Assembly: GCA_011799875.1 (NCBI GenBank)
Contig: CM022303.1
Coordinates: forward strand, 729,016,340-729,080,339
Source: Thinopyrum elongatum
Taxonomy: Eukaryota; Streptophyta; Magnoliopsida; Poales; Poaceae
DNA length: 64,000 nt
Direction: 5' to 3'
Made by a program: the position numbers and the translations under genes. Every line of letters starts with the position of its first letter. The stretch's first letter is position 1. Shown here in pieces: positions 56,034 to 64,000 of this stretch. The notes under the pieces were generated by a model. The model was not told the origin of the DNA, did not search any database, and saw nothing but the letters and a program-made list of their open reading frames with translations.

Positions 56034-56777
56034 CTTCTCTCTGTTAATATTTTCTTCCAGGGAGATTTTATAATTGGAAAGCATAGCAGGAGCAAGGAGC
56101 AACTACACTAGAATCAGTCTTTAAATGAACATATATTATGTATAATATATGGAAAGCTTAGTTCTAGTTTGTAGTATCTTCTCTTAATTATTTACATCAT
56201 GTCTGATTTCATTCAGTTGTGAACTCCATACACTTTTAGTGGATGTATTTGTTCCTAGATTTGTTACAAAGGATGCTAATTGTGAGAATGGATTTCTTGT
56301 GAATGCAATTAGTTATGTGGATTGATATGCCTTTATATAGTGATATTTGATCAATCTAAACATGCATCCCTATCATAATAAATTAACTCATTTGAAATGA
56401 GGAATACGAAGTAAAATTAGTAATCAATAGCGATTAAAGTAAAATACTCAATAGCCACAAAGAAGCTTATTCATATTTAGAAACAAATATGTTGTCTCAG
56501 CATAGCGTCTATAAGGAATGGGCCCACGTGAGTAGAGGCGTGATATAAGCGTGTAATAGAACGTCTCTATTTTTGTACAGACGATTTCGAACGTCCCAAT
56601 ATAACGTCTCATACCATGTAGACACGCTAACCAAGCGTGTCTACTTGTTTTGAGGCGGTCCGCGAGGAGACGCTCCAAGGACGCTTTGCTAAATCGACTC
56701 TATTTTTGCCTAGAGATGAAATAGCGCGTCTCTAGCTATGAAAATGAATGTCTCTACACGCAGTTTTTCCTGTAGTG
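56034..56777. other. CACTA right interior and subterminal repeats
   Basis: Holds a possible last exon (56061-56111) and then AT-rich sequence. From 56500 many 'gtctcta', 'gacgc' and 'cgtctc' words lead to the terminus TGTAGTG. Confidence 0.7.
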
Positions 56778-56780
56778 TAT
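56778..56780. other. 3-bp target-site duplication, right (TAT)
   Basis: Matches 42128-42130. Confidence 0.88.
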
Positions 56781-58487
56781 GAAACTAGTGTTATGCCTAT
56801 TTGAACAACTGTCTGGTCTTAAGATCAACTTCCACAAGAGTGAATTGTTCTGCTTTGGTAGGGCTAAAGATGATCAAGACAGCTACAAAGCAAATGTTCG
56901 GTTGTGAACTAGGGTCATTACCGTTCAGCTATCTAGGCATTCCAACCCATCATAGGAAATTAACTAATAAGGAGTGGAAATGTATCGATGATTGATTTGA
57001 GAAGAAACTAAGCTGCTAGAAGGGTAAGCTTTTGTCATATGGAGGAAGGCTAGTATTGATAAATTCGGTACTCACGAGTATGCCATTGTTCCTTCTATCT
57101 TTCTTTGAGGTACCTAAAGGGGTACGCAAGAGACTAGACTTCTATCGATCTCGTTTTTTCTGGCAGGCCGACGAGGTTAAGACAAAATATCGTCTGGCAA
57201 GATGGGATATTATTTGTCGACCAAAAGATCAGGGGAGTCTTGGGATCGAGAACCTCGAGATTTAAAATAAATGCCTGCTGAGCAAATGGCTATATAGGTT
57301 ATCACAGGATTCCGAGGGTATGTGGGCACAAATCCAAAGAAATAAATACTTGCACTCTAAAACTCTCGCTCAGGTGACCGTAAGACCTAATGATTGACCA
57401 TTTTGGAAGGGACTCATGAGAGTGAAAGAAACCTTCTTTCATAGGGTGAAATTCATTGCTGGGGACGGAACAACAGCAAGGTTTTGGGAGGATATATGGT
57501 TAGGCGACACACCGCTAGCTCTCCAATATCCTTCCCTGTATCATATTGCTCAACGTAAGGAGGATTACATAGCAACGGTTTTGCAGACGGTACCTTTGAA
57601 TATCCAGTTCAGGAGGTCCCTGGTAAGGGAACGATGGAATTCCTGGTTACACTCAGTGAGGAGGTTGATGGATGTTTGACTCTCAGATCAGGGAGATACG
57701 TAGAACTGGAAGTTAACGGGTAATGAAGTGTTTACGGTCAAATCGATGTACTTAGAACTCATTAATTCTGGCCCAATCCCAAGATCGATACACATTTGGA
57801 AAGTTGAGGCTCCCTTGCGTATTAAATTTTTTATGTGGTTTGTTCACAAGCAAGTGATCCTTACCAAAGATAACTTAATAAAGCGGCAATGGTTAGGCAG
57901 TTCACGATGAAACAATCCAACACCTATTTCTTGATTGCCCTCTCGCGAAGTTACTTTGGAGGTCTGTTCATATAGCCTTTAATATTATTCCTCCTGTTAG
58001 CATTGACGCGTTGTTTGGGACGTGGCTAAATGGAGTGATTCCTCATATTGCGTCAAGTATTTGGATTGGAATATGCGCACTTCTTTGGTCTATATGGAAC
58101 TCCAGGAATGATATGATTTTTAACAGACTTTCTATTATAAACTTTTTGCAGGTTATCTTCAGGGCTACGGCATGGATCCGTACGTGGTCGTTACGCACTC
58201 CTACGGGATCCAGGGAGCAGCTGGCTACTGGGTGCAACCGGTGGGAGATGGTAGCACGGGCTATATTCAACCGGTTTGGATGGCGGTTGCATAATAGGAT
58301 AGGTCCTTAGTGTCCTTTTGTCCGGCCGGTTGTGGCTTTGAGTTGTTTATTTTTTTATTTCGCTCTTTCGGTGAGCTGTACTTTGCAGACCAGACTATTT
58401 GTTTTGTTGAACTTGCTATAATAAAGTGGCCGTATGCATCTTTCCGATGCAGAGGCCGGGGGATGACCTCCTTTTCAAAAAAAAAAG
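56781..58487 (+). pseudogene. L1-type LINE ORF2, second part, 3' UTR and poly-A tail
   Basis: The reading resumes directly after the CACTA element: MKLVLCLFEQLSGLKINFHK (following KARN at 42128), then GCELGSLPFSYLGIPTHHRK, MSYGGRLVLINSVLTSMPLF, SRFFWQADEVKTKYRLARWD, FWEDIWLGDTPLALQYPSLY and the zf-RVT end FTVKSMYLELINSGPIPRSI, KVEAPLRIKFFMWFVHKQVI. Several stops and frameshifts are present. The 3' UTR has AATAAAG at about 58420 and 'tgcagaggccggggg'. It ends in a poly-A run 58478-58487. Together with 40150-42130 this is one 5'-truncated LINE insertion of about 3.7 kb. Confidence 0.92.
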
Positions 58488-58707
58488 TAGAGTAGAGTAC
58501 ACCAACAGATCAATTACAACTGCTGCTGCAACTGAATCAATCAATCATGCCCAAATACTTGTCTACAACTCAATCAGGTTACAACGTATAAATATAAATC
58601 ACAATTAGTCTTTAGTACCCGTGAAGCAACATTACTAGTTGTTTCATCAATAAAAAAAGCGTACTGCCGACAATATAAAATACTACACAACAATTGTCTT
58701 CGCCTGG
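58488..58707. other. No gene recognised
   Basis: Short AT-rich spacer after the LINE tail. Confidence 0.5.
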
Positions 58708-58709
58708 TA

Positions 58710-58789
58710 CTCCCCCTTATCAAAATATATGACGCTTTTTGACACTATCATGGTGTCACAAAATGTCTTATATTTCGATACAGAGGGAA
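58710..58789. mobile_element. Stowaway MITE, 80 bp
   Basis: Between TA dinucleotides at 58708-58709 and 58790-58791, the ends CTCCCCCTTATCAAAATATA and, read inwards, TTCCCTCTGTATCGAAATATA are inverted repeats. The middle (gacactatcatggtgtc) is itself palindromic. This is the compact form of a very common Triticeae Stowaway family. Confidence 0.8.
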
Positions 58790-58969
58790 TACATGACAAC
58801 CCAGATTCTAGCCTTTGGCCCTATTACTGGGGCCTGCACGCAACGTACCAGGCCAGCTAGTCTCCCTTCCACCTGCTCACATCCAGATTTATACTACATG
58901 AGGCACTATATTTTATTTTTTGAGCATTTGATGAGGCAATATATTAGAATGACTATGCAACACCAAACA
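58790..58969. other. No gene recognised
   Basis: Spacer between the MITE and the Harbinger relic; no features seen. Confidence 0.4.
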
Positions 58970-60121
58970 TAAGAGATCTTGGACTTGGACCGTAGCAACA
59001 ACTTCATTTGTTCTACGGAAGGTTCGTCGTCGGACCATCAGGAGCTTGTGGTTGCGGCTTTGGTGGTCGATGAACACATTGCCAGGAAGGGGCCGAGGTT
59101 CAGGAGATGAATCCCGGGCCATGCTCCTGCGTTGAACATCAATAGAGGGAGCGGCCATTGCCTACTCTTCGTTGATTACTTTCAGTGCACGTCCCCACTA
59201 TTCAACCCCAAGCTTTTCTGGCGCTGTCTCTGCATGGCGAGACATGTGGTCAATCGCACTCGAGAGGAAGTGGTAGCATATTATGATTACTTTCAGTGCA
59301 AGGAGGATGCCCTTGATAAGGTTGGCCTCTCCTCTTACAAGAAATGCACTGCGGCTATTTGTATACTTGCAGACGGAAATCCCGGTGATATCGTGGATGA
59401 GTACGTCCGCATGAGTGAGTCCACATGTCTTGTATCATTGTACAAGTCCTGCAAGGCTGTGGTAGCAGTGTTTAACCCTGAGTATCTGAGATAGCCAAAT
59501 GTAGTGGATATAGCCCGGTTGTTGGCGATCAATGCACGCAGAGGCTTTTCGGAAATGCTTGGTAGCATAGATTGTATGTACTGGAAGTGAAATAACTGTC
59601 CATATTCTTGACAGTGGCAATACAAGGGGCATGTGAAAGCTTGCACTATCATACTTGAAACAGTTGCTTCACAAGATTTGTGGATTTCACACTCTTTTTC
59701 CAGCATGGCTCGTTATCACAATGACATTAACGTTCCTCAGCGCTCTCTAGTGTTCGGAAGACTTGCAGAAGGCAACAACCCAACGGTCAAATTTGAGATC
59801 AATGACCACCAATATAACAAGGGCTACTACCTAGCTAATGGTATCTATCCTTAGTGGTAAACTCTAGTGAAGACAATATCCAATCTGGTAGGAGAGAAGA
59901 GGTCTAGATTTACCCCAGCACAAGAGAGTGCTAGGAAGGATGTGGAACGTGCTTTTTGTGTGCTTCGATCTGCATGGGCTATCGTTCGATTCCCTGCCAG
60001 AACATGTAGCATCAAGAAGCCGGTTGGGTGCACTGCCGGACGCCACCCTTTTAAACGACCCAAACGGACAAAATCTGAATAAAATAGATGTCCGTTTGGG
60101 ATCGTGCGTTGGAGTTGGCCT
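58970..60121 (+). pseudogene. Second PIF/Harbinger transposase, decayed, with right element end
   Basis: The plus-strand reading goes SSDHQELVVAALVVDEHIAR, a frame change, HCLLFVDYFQCTSPLFNPKL, a stop after FNPEYLR (59491), then [15 protein letters not shown] (first Asp), YHNDINVPQRSLVFGRLAEG (second Asp) and ARKDVERAFCVLRSAWAIVR (Glu). All three DDE positions are still visible but stops occur at about 59491, 59588, 59609, 59851 and 59857. The right end is probably 'tgcgttggagttggcc' followed by TAA at 60120, a Harbinger-type terminus; no left end was found. It belongs to a different subfamily from the transposase at 6842-8118. Confidence 0.82.
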
Positions 60122-61700
60122 AATTAATGGCCCGTAGGATCATATGCTGTACCAGACAATGTACGGATGCTGATGGCCAGGAAGTCTATTGAGCCTGTCT
60201 ATGTAATAGAACCCGGGTGTCAAATTTCAAAAGGAAAAGAAAAACAGGAACTAATTGTTTTTTTTTCCGGCGGTTTGGGTGGGATCGTGGGAGTCAGACC
60301 TGACATTTTGATTGTAATATGTGAGAAGTTTAGTGGCTTTGGCTTAATTATTTTCATTGTGAAGGAGGTAGTGTAGTGAAAATAAGTTAAATTCAACAAC
60401 CAAAAACGTGTTTTTTTTTTGAGCTTTTTCCAGAAGACTTGGGTTATTTGGCATCACCGTCAAGTGGTCCGCTACTGCCACCATCCATGACTACGGTTAT
60501 TTGGGTTATTTCGGTTGCGACGGAAACAAGCGGGGCCTTCCGTCGTTGCGGCTGCTTGCATATTTCCCGTGAAGATAAGAGCATCGAGTTTTATCGGATG
60601 TCCCCGAAGGGACAAGAGCATCGAGTTTTGGACTGGAAAGATCGATCACAGCGTGTCCGCGGTGGCTCTCCGGCCACTCGTTCCAATAAGAATCAGTGGT
60701 GTCGAGGCAGTAAGCTGCCCTGTGGTCGAGAAAACGGCCTTATGTGTGGAAAAAGGTGGCTGCTACAAATCATCCGGTTGATCTTAGAAAAAGATCAACC
60801 GCCCCTGCCACCGTCCGATCGCGTCCAATCTGACGTCTCAGACAGCAGCTTTTCCGCAGTGCGCGCGACGCAGTCTAAATGCTGATTATTTGCGTCGTCT
60901 CGGCAATCCGCCTACTAGCGCGTCTTCACGTGGGTCAGCCCCACGACCACGCAGCTTTTTCATCTCTCTTCGATTTTACTAGCTACGGATTTTCTTTTAA
61001 AAAGGCTACTAGCTACTACCACTACATTTGGTTCCTCAGTTCCTGTACCTATCTACAGTCTCATGAACTGCCAAAATAACGCACAAAAGACTGGCCAATG
61101 AATTGGCAAACAAAAGCTTGCAACATTTTTATCTAAAATATCAATGTAACACTTGACATTCTTCAAACATGTACTACGTGCAACATAAAAAAGGTGGTTG
61201 AGCTGTCGTTGCAGCAGCGAGCCATTCGGCTTTCCATCGTCCCGACCTGACTTTTAGTAGTCAAAGCACAAAGTGCAGCTAGCTGCTTGCGTTCATGACA
61301 AGTTAAATCAGCCTAGTGATCTTTGCAACAATTTCAACCATCAAAAATAAAAAATATTTCCTCTCAAAAAATTTAAATCATGGTGCATCGTAGGCGTTAG
61401 GTTCAAAAAATCAGTCATGTCGCCTATCGTTAGATTGAACGCATGGAGCGGTCCCGACATTGCCATCGCCTCGCACGTACCTCTGGTCGCAACATCCCTT
61501 CCATACCCCACCAATCCCGCTTCCCAACAATATCACAACACCTTCGACTGTCGTCGTAACAACGTGACATTCCCTCAATGGCCGCAACATTGACGATGCT
61601 CCTAAAGCACCGACACATTGGGTGAAGCTCTCGAAGCACCGACGATCGACCGGGTCACGAGCCATTGGATCCACCGTTGGATAGACGTCTGATCCAGCTA
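60122..61700. other. Intergenic; one strong hairpin
   Basis: No gene was recognised. CGGTTGATCTT-AGAAA-AAGATCAACCG (about 60774-60800) is a perfect 11-bp stem with a 5-nt loop. 'agagcatcgagtttt' is repeated near 60577 and 60616. From 61440 the stretch becomes rich in 'gcaaca' and 'caacat' words leading into the tandem array. Confidence 0.5.
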
Positions 61701-61702
61701 AT

Positions 61703-62116
61703 GAGGTTTACAACATGGGCGTGTTGTGTTCGAAGGTTTGCAACATGGGTCATGTAACGCTCGGTCACCGATGAAGTTTGCAACACGGGTCATGTTGCCT
61801 TCGAATGTTTGCAACATGGGTTATGTTACGCTTCGTCGCTCATGAAATTCGCAACTCGGGTCATGTTGCGCTTGAATGTTTGCAACATGGGTTATCTTGC
61901 GCTCGGTCGCCGATTAAGTTTGCAACACGGGTCATGTTACCCTCGGAGGTTTGCAACATGGATCATGTTATGCTCGGTCGGCGATGAAGTTTGCAACACG
62001 GGTCGTGTTGCGCTTGGAGGTTTGCAACATGGGTCATGTTGCGCTTGGAGGTTTGCATGATCTATGTTACGCTCGTGGGTTTTTAACATGGCCCATGTTG
62101 CGCTCGGAGGTTTTGC
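61703..62116 (+). repeat. Tandem array with 71-bp higher-order unit (31 + 40 bp)
   Basis: The word CAACATGGGTCATGTTG, or a close variant, starts at 61710, 61741, 61781, 61812, 61852, 61883, 61923, 61954, 61994 and 62025. Spacings alternate 31, 40, 31, 40, 31, 40, 31, 40 and 31. Each copy is an inverted repeat, CAACATG-GGT-CATGTTG. The 40-bp half carries an extra 'cggtc(a/g)(c/g)cgatgaag'. Two degenerate copies follow at about 62055 and 62084. One frame is open across part of it, but I regard that as a consequence of periodicity, not a gene. Confidence 0.9.
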
Positions 62117-62241
62117 AATTAGACCACAATGAGCCATGTTGCCACCGCAACATACCCTCCTTAGCCGATTTGCATCCGCAATACCATAGTATCAGCACCG
62201 CTGTCGTTCGCCGCTATCGCCGTTTGTAACACCGTCGTGTA

Positions 62242-62243
<2 letters not shown>

Positions 62244-62279
<36 letters not shown>
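62244..62279 (+). repeat. Poly-C tract (36 nt)
   Basis: An uninterrupted C run, followed by 'aactgcaacccccaactgcaac'. On the other strand it is a G-run with G-quadruplex potential. The length is unreliable in sequencing data. Confidence 0.9.
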
Positions 62280-62280
<1 letters not shown>

Positions 62281-62281
<1 letters not shown>

Positions 62282-63002
62282 CTGCAACCCCCAACTGCAA
62301 CACCCATTCGCAGCATGGTAGCACCTGCCACAACATCAGCTAGTAGTACCACACGTTCAGCTTGTAGCAAGTCAGTTGGTGTTGCAGCGTCATGCAACCA
62401 GCTTTGCAATCGACGTACCTTGTAACCTTCCTATGCAACAAATGCCCATTTTACCAAAACAAAAAATATCAAGAAAATACACTATGTATATATAGCGTAG
62501 GGGACCAACACTTGTAGCACTGAAAAACACTTGCGGCACGAGCCATAGATAACAAAGATAAAGCTGAGAATGGTGAGCATTCGGCGGGTCATGGTGGACA
62601 ACTGCTGCCATGCAGGGCAGAAGTAGCAGCGGCAGCAGTGGGCAACTAGGCAACTGCATGAAGCGAACAAAATAGTCACGCATGAAAAAAAATAGGTACC
62701 AGCATGGTGCCCTAGTAGTACATGCCCATGAGGAAGAGGCAGCCGTGGGAACGCTTGCACAGGAGGGAATCAGGGACGGTTTGAATCAACCGGGACCACA
62801 GCCACATGGCGACTCAGCAAGGCGGCTGATGCCCGCGCCGTAATCAGCAGGTTTAAAAGGAACGTTTTCCCTGGAAAAACGCGTTGCCTCGACGTCTTGA
62901 AATGAAACGGCGGTGACCAAGCCGCCATGACGCGGATTCGAAGCGTTAACATCACCCCCGGCTTCGCTCGTGTAGCACCGTACTAGCTTCTAGGCTTCGG
63001 AG
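62281..63002. promoter_or_regulatory. Upstream region of the 63003 exon
   Basis: The GC content rises towards 62940-63002 ('ggcttcgctcgtgtagcacc'), as in a grass 5' UTR. A TATA-like 'tatgtatatatagcg' at 62484-62498 is too far from the ATG to assign with confidence. Confidence 0.35.
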
Positions 63003-63171
63003 ATGACGGCCAGTGGAGCCAGGGGGGAGGGCCAAGAGCTGCGGATGCTCTCCGCCGTCGCGGCCGCGTCGGACAAGTCGTGGCAGATCAACTTCCACGG
63101 CTTCGACCCGCCGAAGGCGCACCAGGAGTGGCTGGCTCGAGGGCTTCACCACCCCTGCCTCGCCGTCATAG
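63003..63171 (+). CDS. First coding exon of an unidentified host gene (partial)
   Basis: ATG 63003 opens MTASGARGEGQELRMLSAVA, AASDKSWQINFHGFDPPKAH and QEWLARGLHHPCLAVI. A good splice donor (ATAG then gtaccc, at 63171/63172) follows. The GC-rich composition, favourable start context (ggagATGacg) and non-repetitive wording suggest a real gene. The frame also runs on to 63284, but that tail is low-complexity and unlike coding sequence. Later exons would lie beyond 64000. Family not recognised. A LINE-like insertion appears to sit in the first intron (63320 onwards). Confidence 0.5.
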
Positions 63172-63319
63172 GTACCCCTTTCTCCGACTCACCCGGCGAT
63201 CTGTATGCATGGTGCTTCATCGATGTGAGTATAGGGGTCTGGCGCTTTGGCAGTTTTTCTTTTTTTCTTTTCTGCTCTATGTAACTCGTGATGATTATAA
63301 GAGGTGAGGGGTTAAGATA

Positions 63320-64000
63320 GTCTCGCTCCCGCGACGCCCTCCCCGCGTGCGTTACGGGAGACCAGATCCCGCGCCGGTCCTCTAGATCTCCTCGCCCCAG
63401 CCCCCTCCTCGCCGCCGCCGGACGGCGTCCGCCGGGCGAAGCCCGTGCGCGGCGCTGGCGGCGGCGGGGCTTCTTCTCTCCTTCACCTGCACGGGATCTC
63501 AGCAGCGCGGGGTGGCTGCTCCATGTGGGTGACGCGGGATCGACGGGGCTCCTGGTGGTGGGCGCGCGTGGATCCGGTGGCCGCGAGGCCGGGAGACGGT
63601 GGTGCGGCCCAGCGACGGTGTTGTTGCTCGGCGCGATGGCGTCGGTGCTGCAGCCGGCTTGACTTGGCCTGATCGGCAGCGGTGGCTGGCGTGCCCCTGG
63701 TCACCGATGCGTGGCCCGGGGAACTCCGGTGGAGGCTGTGCCACCACGGCTGCGAGGGCAGCGTGGGGGCCGGCGTGGCGGCGGGTGGCGGCGGATCTCG
63801 GACCCCTGGCCCAGATCTAGTCTCTGGCAGAGAAGGCAGCGATCCGTGCACAGGAAGCTGGATGGAGTTCTTCGAACAGATCTGGGTGAAAACCTGCTCT
63901 TGGCTAGATGCCAAGGCCGGCGATGGCGGCGCTCTTCGGTGTCGTTCCCTTCTTGAAGGCATCGCCATTGAGAAGTTCTTGACCACTATCTGCTACCTCC
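63320..64000 (+). mobile_element. LINE 5' region (leader), runs off window end
   Basis: A sharply GC-rich block begins near 63320 and contains GTCCGCCGGGCGAAGCCCG (about 63427-63446), as in the fragment at 9190-9435. Later it has 'cttcttgaaggcatcgccat' and 'gagaagttcttgacc' words that I associate with Triticeae LINE leaders. No ORF1 domain is reached by 64000. Open frames here are Ala/Arg/Gly-rich and probably non-coding. A GC-rich host exon is the alternative. Confidence 0.45.

Larger units (their letters stand above)
42131..56777. mobile_element. CACTA (En/Spm) DNA transposon, non-autonomous, carrying a nested Copia
   Basis: The element starts CACTACAACAAAATAG and ends, read inwards, CACTACAGGAAAAACTG. 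It has a 3-bp duplication TAT and subterminal 'gagacg' and 'gtctcta' words in both orientations at each end (42165-42310 and 56545-56760), the binding-site pattern of CACTA transposases. Without the nested Copia (46527-56028 plus its duplication) it is about 5.1 kb. No TNPD-type transposase domain was recognised, so it probably moved using a partner. It interrupts a LINE at a precisely restorable point. Exon-like pieces lie in its core. Confidence 0.93.

Noticed and set aside
61710..62040. Regularly spaced repeats resembling a CRISPR array
   Set aside because: The context is plant DNA, repeat and spacer are not distinct (the whole unit is repetitive), and there are no cas genes.
61778..62229. 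Overlapping open frames across the tandem array
   Set aside because: The frames stay open because the repeat lacks stops in some phases. Spacings of 31 and 40 bp shift the frame between copies, which a coding repeat would not do.

Overview
The window looks like genomic DNA of a Triticeae grass (wheat, Aegilops or barley group). The base composition is plant-like, genes are sparse, and most of the sequence is nested transposable elements. Families recognised include Angela/BARE-type Copia LTRs, Gypsy LTRs, CACTA, Mutator-like, PIF/Harbinger, hAT, Helitron and Stowaway elements and L1-type LINEs. The species assignment is an inference from these families, not a database match.

I see one complete protein-coding gene, a single-exon F-box gene at 16844-17986 (+). 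A plausible first exon of another gene lies at 63003-63171 (+) and runs towards the window end. Two other host-type genes are broken. One is an F-box gene start at 4722-5040, frame-shifted and cut by a LINE. The other is a DUF295 (KIB1-4 type) F-box-family C-terminal half at 22051-23025, with an in-frame stop and an LTR at its 5' break. Nearly every other long ORF belongs to a transposable element or is a chance frame.

Layout. 1-1981: Gypsy element on the minus strand. 2.0-4.2 kb: MITEs, a SINE-like unit and Helitron remnants. 4.7-5.8 kb: F-box pseudogene joined to a minus-strand LINE piece. 6469-8625: complete PIF/Harbinger element with TAA target duplications and a disabled transposase. 9.7-11.4 kb: one of several diverged copies of a non-coding segment, also seen near 6.2-9.1 kb and 23.3-28.0 kb. 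11.6-13.9 kb: Copia pol pseudogene, cut by an Angela-type LTR, itself cut by a Gypsy LTR. 16.8-18.0 kb: intact F-box gene. 20.1-21.1 kb: hAT transposase relic. 22.0-23.0 kb: DUF295 pseudogene. 23732-26937: Mutator-like element with inverted repeats of about 340 bp, holding a complete 1.8 kb gag-only Copia (TR-GAG type) element. 28062-31094: second Mutator-like element with a perfect 9-bp target duplication. 32185-38064: internally deleted Angela-type element with perfect 5-bp duplications. 40.15-58.49 kb: one LINE split by a 14.6 kb CACTA element (42131-56777), which is itself split by a 9.5 kb Copia element (46527-56028). 59.0-60.1 kb: second Harbinger transposase relic. 61.7-62.1 kb: tandem array with a strict 71-bp higher-order period. 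63.3 kb to the end: LINE 5'-type GC-rich sequence.

No rRNA or tRNA gene, CRISPR array or operon was found, and none of the last two is expected here. The most unusual signals are: (1) the two LTRs of the 9.5 kb Copia element carry unrelated core-promoter blocks; (2) a gag-only retrotransposon sits inside a long-TIR Mutator-like element; (3) a GAAGCA-rich Mutator-like element has gene-like splice signals; (4) a CACTA element holds exon-like pieces; (5) many elements share TAG stops where the family has glutamine, as expected from C-to-T decay at CAG sites.
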